From assembly GCA_964469165.1 (NCBI GenBank), contig CAYXXZ010000001.1, positions 76,554 through 140,553 on the forward strand: DNA of 64,000 nt, written 5' to 3'. The notes beneath the pieces are model-generated. The model was not told the origin of the DNA and did not search any database. It was given only the letters and a program-made list of their open reading frames with translations. Both the position numbers and the translations under genes were made by a program. How positions within the stretch are numbered: position 1 is the first letter of the stretch; each line of letters starts with the position of its first letter. Of this stretch, positions 42,662 to 50,917 are shown piece by piece. This DNA is from CAYXXZ01 sp964469165 (GTDB lineage: Bacteria > Pseudomonadota > Gammaproteobacteria > Pseudomonadales > Porticoccaceae).

Positions 42662-43843
42662 TCACTCCGTAAAAGTGAGTGCCGCACCCTCCGCCTGCTC
42701 AAGGCCGTGAGCCTCGGCGACAAAACTCATATCCCACTCGATCTCACCGAACAGATCTTGCTTGCTAAAGCCTCGAAGCTCATCGTAACGGCCAGCTTCA
42801 ACTTTCTTGACCCAGTCCGGGTCACCGATCAATCCGCGACCGACTGCGACCAGGTCGAACTCGCCGTTATCGAAGCGTCGCCCCAGCTCGCGAAACCCGC
42901 TGATTCCGGTATTTTCTGCTTCGCGGTTGTCGAGCATGTTACTCATGACATCACAGTCAAGCCCGACACTGCCAACGGCTATGACCGGTGCGTCGCTTAG
43001 CTCCTTGCACCAGCCCGCAAGACTGAGAGGAGAGCTGTCCCATTCAGGGGTATAGAATCGACGCGTTGAGGGGTGAAAGATGTCAACTCCCGCAGCACGC
43101 AGCCCATTCAGCAGAACGCCGAGTTCTTCCGGGGTGTGGGCTATACGCGCGCTGAAATCCACCTCTTTCCACTGCGAGAAACGGAAGGATATGATGAAAT
43201 CAGGACCCGTCACCGCACGAATACCGGCAACAATTTCAGCGGGAAAACGCAAACGCTGAGCAATGTCATCACCGCCACGTCCATCCGTGCGGCGATTGCT
43301 CTCGTCCCAAAGAAACAGATCCAGTCCGTAACCATGTGCACCATGCAGTTCGACACCGGCAGCGCCTATCTGTTGAGCGGAAACGGCGCTCTGAATGAAC
43401 GCCTGCTTGATGCCCTCCAGTTCCTCCTCTGTAGCCGCTCGGCCGTTGGGATTACCTTTCTGGACGAGGCCCGACGGGCTGAGGCTGGGGTAACCTTCCT
43501 GGTGCTTGCGTACCGCGCCCTCGTGCCAGAGCTGCAGGAACATATGCCCGCCGGCACGCGTTACGCCCTCGACACACGCCGCCCAACCCTCCATTGCAGG
43601 ACCGTAGACATGGGCAGCGCCGGGCTGGCCCGACGCTGAAGGATGATTGACGGCGGCTGATTCACCAATGATCAATGCCACGCCAGCGTCCGCACGACGC
43701 CGATAATAATCGACCATTCTTTGCGACGGCTTGCCATCTTCACACCAGCCACGCTGCATTGCGGGCATTACGAAGCGGTTGCGCAGGGTTACACCCTTGA
43801 TCGTGAACGGTGAAAAAAGGCCTGACAGGTCTGGCGTACTCAT
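42662..43843 (-). CDS. Old Yellow Enzyme family NADH:flavin oxidoreductase
   Basis: 393 residues, a TIM barrel with FMN: LFSPFTIKGVTLRNRFVMPA, GHMFLQLWHEGAVRK, GAAGVELHGAHGYGLDLFLW and DESNRRTDGRGG (the HxxH/N substrate and flavin region), AVGSVGLD, GEFDLVAVGRGLIGDPDWVKK at the C-terminus. Reduces activated C=C bonds (enones, or 2,4-dienoyl-type substrates). In this island it may act on a ring enone next to the KstD-like protein (inference). It precedes the KstD-like gene with no gap in reading (its TGA is followed directly by a GTG). Confidence 0.93.
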   Translation of the reverse strand: MSTPDLSGLFSPFTIKGVTLRNRFVMPAMQRGWCEDGKPSQRMVDYYRRRADAGVALIIGESAAVNHPSASGQPGAAHVYGPAMEGWAACVEGVTRAGGHMFLQLWHEGAVRKHQEGYPSLSPSGLVQKGNPNGRAATEEELEGIKQAFIQSAVSAQQIGAAGVELHGAHGYGLDLFLWDESNRRTDGRGGDDIAQRLRFPAEIVAGIRAVTGPDFIISFRFSQWKEVDFSARIAHTPEELGVLLNGLRAAGVDIFHPSTRRFYTPEWDSSPLSLAGWCKELSDAPVIAVGSVGLDCDVMSNMLDNREAENTGISGFRELGRRFDNGEFDLVAVGRGLIGDPDWVKKVEAGRYDELRGFSKQDLFGEIEWDMSFVAEAHGLEQAEGAALTFTE

Positions 43844-44084
43844 TATCGTCTCCTATGATTATCTGCGATCAGGCCAGAGGCGTAAGGATAGCGAGCGACT
43901 CGCTTTTACCTTGTTCCTGGTCGTGACCACGTTTTTTTGAAAATTTTTCCGCAAAGCGATATCCGGTAAAAACGCCGGCGAAACGATTTGCGTAGTTGAC
44001 GATAGACTGTAAAGGCAGCTCTCGTTGCTGTCGCGCCCCGGGAGTGCCAAATGTGCGGCTATTCAGTGCCAGCGTGGAATACTT

Positions 44085-45023
44085 TCAAAGCTTGCGTGCA
44101 AACTCCCGTGGCGTGCAGCCATGAATTTCGCGAAATGCCTTGGTGAAGGTTGCCATTTTGATGAATCCGCAACGGTAGGCAGCCTCGCTGATGGAAATCC
44201 TTGTATTGCCTGCAAGCTCCACCGCAGCCTTCTGAATTCTCAGCTCTCGCAGGGCCTGCGCGAAGCTCTCACCAGCCTCACTGAATTCCCGGTAGAGTTG
44301 GCGCCTGGACAGGCCACAGGCATCGGCAACCTGATCGGAGTGAAGGAATGGGTCGCGAAAGTGTTCCTCAAGATAATCGCGGATACGCACCATGCGGGTC
44401 GAGCGCTCCGAGTAGCCACCTGATATCGCCGGCTGCCTCAGCACGGTGCGCACCAGGCGCGCGCAATCGGGCAGAAGTTCCCGCAGGGCGCGCTCCGCCT
44501 GCCTGTCCCGAGTTTCCCCTGCCTGCGCCAATGCACGCAGGGACGCGGCCAGCACCAGGCCAGTGCCGTGATAAGCCGAAACGACCTTGATACCGACATC
44601 CATATCGTAGCGACTCTCTGTGCTTTCCAGGTAATCACAGGGAATATGTGCCACCAAGTAGTGAAACAGGCCGGCATTCTCGAACTCGTAGGCATCATTC
44701 CAGCGCGCCAGAGTGACGCAACCCGCCTGGCCGAGCACTCGGGACTGCATCCTTGGCGCACTATTGCCTGCAAGAGGCAGCGTGATCAGGGCATAATCTC
44801 TCGGAGGACGGACACCCGGCTCGGTCTTGACATGAACTCGATCATGGCTACTGATACTTGTGAACCACCAATCTCCGATCCACGAGACACGGTAGCTCAA
44901 ACGTGGGTTCTCCTCACTGGAATTTGCCAGGTAGCCATGGCCCGCCAGTTCACGGAAGGCGGTTGGCATACGCCTTACCATCGAGGCATCTGCAAAGGAC
45001 AATATGGGCTTTGGTGTGTACAC
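44085..45023 (-). CDS. AraC family transcriptional regulator
   Basis: 312 residues. The N-terminal about 190 form an AraC_binding_2-like ligand domain (VSWIGDWWFTSISSHDRVHV, GNSAPRMQSRVLGQAGCVTL). The C-terminal two HTHs (MVRIRDYLEEHFRDPFLHSD, QVADACGLSRRQLYREFSEA, ISEAAYRCGFIKMATFTKAF, HGCTPREFARKL) are typical. It is a likely activator of the adjacent leftward catabolic genes or of its neighbours, responding to the island's substrate. 240 bases separate it from the OYE gene and 190 from the divergent TetR gene. Confidence 0.92.
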   Translation of the reverse strand: MYTPKPILSFADASMVRRMPTAFRELAGHGYLANSSEENPRLSYRVSWIGDWWFTSISSHDRVHVKTEPGVRPPRDYALITLPLAGNSAPRMQSRVLGQAGCVTLARWNDAYEFENAGLFHYLVAHIPCDYLESTESRYDMDVGIKVVSAYHGTGLVLAASLRALAQAGETRDRQAERALRELLPDCARLVRTVLRQPAISGGYSERSTRMVRIRDYLEEHFRDPFLHSDQVADACGLSRRQLYREFSEAGESFAQALRELRIQKAAVELAGNTRISISEAAYRCGFIKMATFTKAFREIHGCTPREFARKL

Positions 45024-45213
45024 GCCTTACCTGCTTATTCGAAGTCTCTCCCGATTCTAGGCCGCGCGGTTCGAGGTGTCCATTGCTGCGCAAAGAGGTA
45101 GTCAGGCCTCCGCGCCGGTTGTGATGAAGATGACAACGCCCCATATATAGCGGTTGATGGTACGATCACCACCCGCACGACGCACAGGACAGAAGACAGA
45201 CCCGGAGGCCAAA

Positions 45214-45834
45214 TTGGCAAGACCCAGTAAACGAAACGAAGTGATCCAGGCCGCTGCCTCGCTGATTGGCGAGAAGGGCCTTGCCGCCGTGACGGTGCGC
45301 GACATTGCCGCCGCGGCCGGTTTGCGGCCGTCCACCATCTATCGGATCTTTCCCAGCAAGGAAGAAATTTTCGAGGAGGTTCTCCACAAGGTTCTCGGTG
45401 AATCGGATCGCTGGCGGCACCATTTTCTGAACACGGGCGCCTCGCCGCAAGAAAAAATCAAGTCGACCGTCTTCTACTCGCTCAAGGATGATGTAACCCT
45501 GCAATTTCACCGCAAGATACTTCAGCGCGCGCTGGTGGATGAAGATCTCACCACCCTCAATCTGATCCAGGAGCTGTCGAACCAGTCAGAGATCCTGGTG
45601 GAAGCCATTACCGCCCTCAAGCCCGACAAGGACCCCTGGTTTTTGTTCTACACCATTGTCGGCCTGGCGCTGGGCTACGTCAGTTATCGCCCGGTATTCA
45701 AACTGCTCAATGCGCCCCCCGCCATCGAACAGGACAACCTCACCCTGACGGATGAAATCCTCGCCATGACGATTCCACATATCGACTGGAAAGCAGTATC
45801 GATACTGCCCGCGCCACCGAGAAAACAGACTTGA
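45214..45834 (+). CDS. TetR family regulator 1 (TTG start)
   Basis: 206 residues from TTG 45214. GGAGG at 45204-45208, six bases upstream, decides this start; ATG 45157 lies further up and would add 19 low-quality residues. The HTH is at about 5-50 (NEVIQAAASLIGEKGLAAVT, VRDIAAAAGLRPSTIYRIFPS). The C-terminal ligand domain is unlike known subfamilies by eye. Divergent from the AraC gene, convergent with the DUF7064-like gene. It likely represses catabolic genes until a pathway intermediate, often an acyl-CoA in such clusters, binds. Confidence 0.9.
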   Translation: MARPSKRNEVIQAAASLIGEKGLAAVTVRDIAAAAGLRPSTIYRIFPSKEEIFEEVLHKVLGESDRWRHHFLNTGASPQEKIKSTVFYSLKDDVTLQFHRKILQRALVDEDLTTLNLIQELSNQSEILVEAITALKPDKDPWFLFYTIVGLALGYVSYRPVFKLLNAPPAIEQDNLTLTDEILAMTIPHIDWKAVSILPAPPRKQT

Positions 45835-45892
45835 GAGCACTCATTCCCGCGGAACAACTGCCCGCCATGCGACGGGCAGCATTCTCAACCGC

Positions 45893-46912
45893 CTAACGCG
45901 ATATTTTCTTCTTGATAATGCGCCCGTAATCGTTCCAGAAGGCGTGGTTGTACCAGCCGTAGCCTTTCTTTCCATCGTCCATTTCAAAAGACAACAACAT
46001 AAAATCGTTGTACAACGATAGCCACGGACACATGGGCACCGCCGCTCGTCGCTGTGCCTTCACCTTGTGCACCCGGCCAAGGTCGTCTTCCATTTCGCAT
46101 TCCCAGGACGTTTCACGTAAGAAATCCTCTGGGTCATACTTACCAACTTTCCTGATTTTTCTGATCTTGCTCAACTGGCCATCCCGGTGGATCCAACCCT
46201 GCATGAACAATTCATCATTGGTGAAATTGTAATGCTCCGCCCAGGGCGGGCCACTTTCCGGATCATCGGAACAGCTGAAATTGAACACGATCGAAGCATC
46301 ATCCGAAATGCAGCTGGCGTAGGACAGCGGTGGGTGCAGCGTCATTGCTTCCGACCGTACTCCCCGATAGGAACGGTCGCGCATTGAATAACAATCGACC
46401 TTGAGCGCCTCACCATTCAACACCAGATCACCCGTCACATGGAGGGGCTGTTCGAAGTGCAATTTCCCGGCTTCCTGTACGGGAGGAAACAGGGCGCGGG
46501 TATTCAGGCGAAAGCTGGTGTTGGTAGGCTCATGTTCGTACAGGAGTTCATGCGCGACCAGGGGCTCGACGATACGGATTTTCAGGTTGATATCAGGAAT
46601 GGTGATGGTATCGCCATCCACGTCAGGGTAGGGCAGATACTGGTAAATATTGAAGTGCTCCACTTCGTGCGGATAGCGGTTGACCCCTTGCCAGATCATC
46701 ACACAGGATGTCGCCATGCGCAATTCTGCATGAATCCACAGATAGATATAGGCGATCAGGTCTCTTTCCGGAATCTGAAAGGAAAACAGGTAGGTTTCAT
46801 TCTTCAAGCCCGGAGGCGTCGCGTCCTTGCTCAGCAGGTAATCATATTCCTTGCCAACGATATCCAGGCCACCGTCTTTTTCTGCCTTGAGATAGGCCAA
46901 CAGGTCTGTCAT
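45893..46912 (-). CDS. Lipocalin-like (AttH/DUF7064-type) protein of unknown function
   Basis: 339 residues, no signal peptide, rich in beta-strand and aromatic residues. Segments such as KVDCYSMRDRSYRGVRSEAM and MCPWLSLYNDFMLLSFEMDD resemble the tandem lipocalin-like AttH/tocopherol-cyclase-like proteins (DUF7064/7065) that recur in steroid or terpene degradation clusters, where their role is unknown; possibly a binding protein or hydratase/isomerase for a hydrophobic substrate. It lies 84 bases downstream of TonB receptor 2 and is probably co-transcribed with it. The family call is by eye. Confidence 0.55.
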   Translation of the reverse strand: MTDLLAYLKAEKDGGLDIVGKEYDYLLSKDATPPGLKNETYLFSFQIPERDLIAYIYLWIHAELRMATSCVMIWQGVNRYPHEVEHFNIYQYLPYPDVDGDTITIPDINLKIRIVEPLVAHELLYEHEPTNTSFRLNTRALFPPVQEAGKLHFEQPLHVTGDLVLNGEALKVDCYSMRDRSYRGVRSEAMTLHPPLSYASCISDDASIVFNFSCSDDPESGPPWAEHYNFTNDELFMQGWIHRDGQLSKIRKIRKVGKYDPEDFLRETSWECEMEDDLGRVHKVKAQRRAAVPMCPWLSLYNDFMLLSFEMDDGKKGYGWYNHAFWNDYGRIIKKKISR

Positions 46913-46995
46913 AACATTTTTCCTCTAGCTTCAATTTGTGTCACGGCGCCGGAATACCACCCGGGCGACCGTGACAGCGCTGCTTCATTTCCGTA

Positions 46996-49164
46996 TCAGA
47001 ACAGATTGACATCGACACCCACAGCCCAGGTTCGGGGTGCGTCCGGTGAGCCGAGATCACCGGTCGATCCGGAGAAGGCATAACTCAGGAAATATTCATC
47101 CGTGAGATTCTTGCCACTCAGCCACAGTGTATATTTTTCACCGTCGCCGCCGAATGCATAGCTGACCTTGGCATTCACTACGTTATATGCATCTTGCGCG
47201 ATACGGTTGTCCGCTTCCCAATAAAAGCCGTCGTTGTAATAGTAATTACCGCTGAAACCGAGCGTACCCGCACCAGCCGGAATACTGTAATCGAAGCCGA
47301 TGTTGACGGTGTAATCGGGAACCTGCAGCATTTTATTGCCCGACAGGTCGGCATTTTCAACGATATTACCGCCCACCCCTGTTGGCCGGGAGCTGACACC
47401 CGCCGGGAAGTCATCGTATTCAGCATCGATGACGGAGAGGCCAGATCTCAACTCCAGCAAGCCGCGGCCGATTTCCGTCACATAGATTGCCTCTGCTTCC
47501 ATACCCTTGATTTCGGCGCTGGCCGCGTTGAATACCGTGGTAATGGCGTTATCCAATGTGAATAGCTGGATATCCTTGAAGTCGTAGTAGTACGCCGAAA
47601 AATTCAGTCGCAGACTGTTGTCGAGAAGATCGGTCTTCATACCCACTTCATAGGCATCGACAATTTCCGATTCCGTGGCGTCCTGGGCAAGGTTGCCTGA
47701 GTTGAATTCACCACTTTTGAAGCCGCGGCTGTAACTGGCATAAGCCATGACTTCATCGCTGAACTGATGATCCAGAGCCAACTTCCAGGTGGGCTCTCTG
47801 ATGGTTTTACTTTTGTTTGCCGTGGCAAGAACCACACCGGCACCCAGGGGGAAACCATCCGTCGTGACCTGGACGCCATCCAGATCGCGCTCATCCACGG
47901 TGTAGCGTATCCCCGCCGTCACCCCGGTGCGCTCAGTGATGGCATAGGTGAGTTCGGCAAATCCTGCATAGGAAAACAGTTCCTGCATACCGAAGGTCTC
48001 AAAATTCGCACCCGCTACCAGAGGACTCCAGATTCTCAGTGGATCGAAGCCAGCTTCGGATTGGTAGAAAAACAGGCCGGCTGTCCAATCCAGTTTCTCG
48101 CGCGAGCCCACGAACAAAAATTCCTGCTGGGTAGATTCCGTGTTGTCGAACAGACGCGCATTGGTGATGGGCTGGGTGGAACCCTCGTTGTCGAGCGTGA
48201 AGTCACTGTGGAATTTGCGGTGTGAGGTGAGTGAGGAAAAAGTTCCCCAATCGAAGAAATGCGAGTATTTGAGACTTACACCCCAGTGGTACTGATCGTA
48301 GTTCACGGAATCGTGATCGGCATTGATATTGTAATCCTCGGTACCCACCTGGCCGTCGATGAGTATCGAGCCGGGAAATGCCTTGCGCGAACGGCCAATG
48401 TCGCTGTCTCTGGTACTATAGTCGTAACTCAGCAAGACCTCGTTTGTATCCGAGGGCTTCCACAGCACTTTCGCACGAATGGCCTGCTCTTCGTGAATGT
48501 TGACTTCTTCGCCAGTGAACAGGTTCTTTCCCCAGCCTTCCCGTTGATTGCTGGAGGAAACCGCCACATTGGCGGCCAGAGTATCGCCGCCCACGTTTGC
48601 ATACAGGTTGGCATTGGTTGTGCCGAAACGACCGTGACTGACGGACGCCTGTGCCTCCGGCTCCGCGGAAGGGTTCTTGGTAATGATATGGAGAATACCA
48701 CCACTGGAGTTGCGCCCGAACAACGTACCCTGAGGCCCTTTGAGCACTTCGACTCGCTCGATACCAGCCAGTGACAGCAGGTTGCCGCCCTGCACCTGAT
48801 AATAAACGCCATCCACATAGGTGGCGACGGACGCCTCGGCGCCCGGCCCGGTATTCGGCGTCGTCACACCGCGAATGGACGGCATGGTCGAGCCCGCGCG
48901 CTGCGTGACGTTCAATCCCGGCGTGGCCATCTTCAGCTCCATTGAGCCGGGAATACCCAACGCGCCCAAACCGCGCGCATCGAAGGACGATACCGCGAGC
49001 GGCACATCCTGCATGCTCTGTTCGCGACGCTGTGCCGTCACCACCACTTCTTCAATCACGGCGCGAGATTGCGCGTGGACGACAGTGACACCACTGGCTG
49101 CCACGGCAACCGACGCCATGAGCAGATAATTGGTTGATTTTCCAAATTTGAAAACTGTTGTCAT
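46996..49164 (-). CDS. TonB-dependent receptor 2
   Basis: 722 residues. The N-terminus contains a membrane segment STNYLLMASVAVAASGVTVVHA (signal peptide), TonB-box region VIEEVVVTAQRREQSMQDVPL, plug with VEVLKGPQGTLFGRNSSGGIL, barrel ending WAVGVDVNLF. It resembles receptors 1 and 3 in layout. It lies between the ECH gene (35 bases upstream in transcription) and the lipocalin-like gene, forming a leftward ECH-TBDR-lipocalin operon. Substrate unknown. Confidence 0.94.
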   Translation of the reverse strand: MTTVFKFGKSTNYLLMASVAVAASGVTVVHAQSRAVIEEVVVTAQRREQSMQDVPLAVSSFDARGLGALGIPGSMELKMATPGLNVTQRAGSTMPSIRGVTTPNTGPGAEASVATYVDGVYYQVQGGNLLSLAGIERVEVLKGPQGTLFGRNSSGGILHIITKNPSAEPEAQASVSHGRFGTTNANLYANVGGDTLAANVAVSSSNQREGWGKNLFTGEEVNIHEEQAIRAKVLWKPSDTNEVLLSYDYSTRDSDIGRSRKAFPGSILIDGQVGTEDYNINADHDSVNYDQYHWGVSLKYSHFFDWGTFSSLTSHRKFHSDFTLDNEGSTQPITNARLFDNTESTQQEFLFVGSREKLDWTAGLFFYQSEAGFDPLRIWSPLVAGANFETFGMQELFSYAGFAELTYAITERTGVTAGIRYTVDERDLDGVQVTTDGFPLGAGVVLATANKSKTIREPTWKLALDHQFSDEVMAYASYSRGFKSGEFNSGNLAQDATESEIVDAYEVGMKTDLLDNSLRLNFSAYYYDFKDIQLFTLDNAITTVFNAASAEIKGMEAEAIYVTEIGRGLLELRSGLSVIDAEYDDFPAGVSSRPTGVGGNIVENADLSGNKMLQVPDYTVNIGFDYSIPAGAGTLGFSGNYYYNDGFYWEADNRIAQDAYNVVNAKVSYAFGGDGEKYTLWLSGKNLTDEYFLSYAFSGSTGDLGSPDAPRTWAVGVDVNLF

Positions 49165-49198
49165 TTCGTTATCCCCTCTTTGGTTTCAGAACTCTGAA

Positions 49199-49975
49199 CT
49201 ATTTCCTGTTGATGAACGCCTTGACCCGATCTACATAGCCGGGCTCGAGCACGCAGCGGCTGACGTCAGTGGCCTCCTGCTTGAGATGGTCGGCAAGCGA
49301 GCGCGTGGTGACCGCGTTGAGCGCATGCTTGGCCAGGCCAACTGCGGGCCGCGGCATGGATGCCAGACGCTCGGCCACCTGCTGCGTTTTGCTTTCCAGC
49401 TGCTCGTCGGGCACGACCCAGTTGACCAGACCGAATTCCTCCGCGACGGCGGCGGACATGCGCTCCTCCATCAGGCAGTACTGCTTCGCTTTTTTCATGC
49501 CCATGGTCCACATCAATTGGTAGGGCACACCCACGTCGGGCATCGAGCCCAGATTCAGGGTTGCGATTCCGAATTGCGTGGTCTCCGAAGCCACCACCAG
49601 GTCGGTGCCGACGGCAAGGCCGAAGCCGCCGCCCAACGCCAAGCCCCGCACACTGGAAACGATGGGCTGGGGAATCCGCTCCATGGTGGTGAAAATACGG
49701 TTGGTCAGCTCCATACGCTTGCCGAACAATGCTCCTCTTTCCCGGGGCGTCAGTACCGCGAATTCATTGAGGTTGCCAATATCGGTACCGGCGCTGAAAT
49801 GCTTGCCCTCGGCGCACAACACGACACAGGCAATGTCCGGGTCGTGTTCGATTTCCAGGAGTTTGTCGTTGAGCTGATCCCACATTTCGAAACTCACCGC
49901 GTTGTATTTTTCCGGGCGGTTGAGCTTGATGGTGGCAATACCGTCTTTGCTGTAGTACAAGATATCTTCTGACAT
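49199..49975 (-). CDS. Enoyl-CoA hydratase/isomerase
   Basis: 258 residues from ATG 49975 (AGAGGA upstream). Crotonase fold: LNRPEKYNAVSFEMWDQL, GKHFSAGTDIGNL (oxyanion hole) and SVRGLALGGGFGLAVGTDLV with TLNLGSMPDVGVPYQL. Position of the catalytic Glu (usually within the GxxxDVG or E-rich segment of hydratases) is taken by Ser/Met-type residues here, so isomerase or ring-opening activity cannot be excluded. It acts in beta-oxidation-like CoA chemistry. First gene of the leftward operon with TonB receptor 2. Confidence 0.9.
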   Translation of the reverse strand: MSEDILYYSKDGIATIKLNRPEKYNAVSFEMWDQLNDKLLEIEHDPDIACVVLCAEGKHFSAGTDIGNLNEFAVLTPRERGALFGKRMELTNRIFTTMERIPQPIVSSVRGLALGGGFGLAVGTDLVVASETTQFGIATLNLGSMPDVGVPYQLMWTMGMKKAKQYCLMEERMSAAVAEEFGLVNWVVPDEQLESKTQQVAERLASMPRPAVGLAKHALNAVTTRSLADHLKQEATDVSRCVLEPGYVDRVKAFINRK

Positions 49976-50084
49976 AGTGATCGATCCTCTCTCGTGATGA
50001 ACGGCGCTGAGAGCATTTTCATACGACCCGGCACCGCGTAGCATTTTGTTTAGACAATGATCGCAACTGCGGATTTGCGACGAG

Positions 50085-50205
50085 TTGAGCTATAAGCCGT
50101 AAGTTAAACTCGAGCAGAGCTCCGTTCTTTCAAAGCGCCTGCTTAAAGCTTATGGCTTACAGCCAGCTCTGCCTCACACAAGGCCGTAGCCTGGGTTTCC
50201 AATTA
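50085..50205. repeat. Dispersed repeat family A, copy 2
   Basis: GAGCTATAAGCCGTAAGTTAAACTC followed by CTGCTTAAAGCTTATGGCTT-ACAGCC and GGCCGTAGCCTGGGTTTCC. The right edge reaches the nitroreductase stop codon. Left and right arms (TATAAGCCGTAAG / CTTATGGCTTACA) are imperfect inverted repeats. Confidence 0.75.
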
Positions 50206-50883
50206 CTGTGAAAAGCCGTGAAAGCGCACAAAATTCTCGACCGACTCGCGCTCCGTCACCAACCTGTTAACCGGTGCCGTGTCATCCACATGCCCCAGCG
50301 ACATACCAACCACGACATACTGTGACTCTGGAATATCCAGAACTCGCTTGGTCACGGTCCAGAAGTCGTGCCAGGCGCCGTGCATGCAGACGCCGAGCCC
50401 GCGGGATTCCGCCACGAGGGCAATGGACTGCATGAGAATTCCCAGATCGATGTAATTCATGAAATCCAGATCTTTATCCATGCTGAAAATCATTCCGACC
50501 GGTGCATCAAAGAATTTATAATTTCGTCCCCACTGGTCCCACATCGCCTGCTGATCGCCCTTGGGAATTTCGAGCAGGCCATACATGTCCTTGCCCAATT
50601 TTTTCATACGCGCGAGGAAGGGATCGCGACGCCAATCCGCCATGACAAATTCGGCGCTGGCATCGGAAGGACTGTTTTCCCGGTGTGCAAGAATTGCCTC
50701 GACAAGTTCGCGGCGCGCCTCACCCGTCACCACATGCACATTCCAGGGCTGAATGTTGGTGCTCGACGGCGCCCGCGATGCAATTTCGAGTATTTCCCTG
50801 ACCGTGGCAAAAGGAATGGCGTCTGGCCTGAAAGCTCTGATGGAGCGGCGTTTTCTTAAAGCATCTTCAACGTTCAAGATCAT
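50203..50883 (-). CDS. Nitroreductase family FMN protein
   Basis: 226 residues: VEDALRKRRSIRAFRPDAIP, the FMN-binding RAPSSTNIQPWNVHVVTG, and the C-terminal GLGVCMHGAWHDFWTV and YVVVGMSLGHVD. Resembles oxidoreductases of the nitroreductase/BluB fold that reduce enones or nitro groups. Its place behind the CoA-transferase and ACAD genes suggests a redox step on a CoA intermediate. Its stop lies at the edge of a family A repeat. It begins 35 bases after the CoA-transferase stop and shares that transcript. Confidence 0.9.
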   Translation of the reverse strand: MILNVEDALRKRRSIRAFRPDAIPFATVREILEIASRAPSSTNIQPWNVHVVTGEARRELVEAILAHRENSPSDASAEFVMADWRRDPFLARMKKLGKDMYGLLEIPKGDQQAMWDQWGRNYKFFDAPVGMIFSMDKDLDFMNYIDLGILMQSIALVAESRGLGVCMHGAWHDFWTVTKRVLDIPESQYVVVGMSLGHVDDTAPVNRLVTERESVENFVRFHGFSQ

Positions 50884-50917
50884 CTCCGGAAATCAGCTAT
50901 ACAAAAATTCGGCAGGG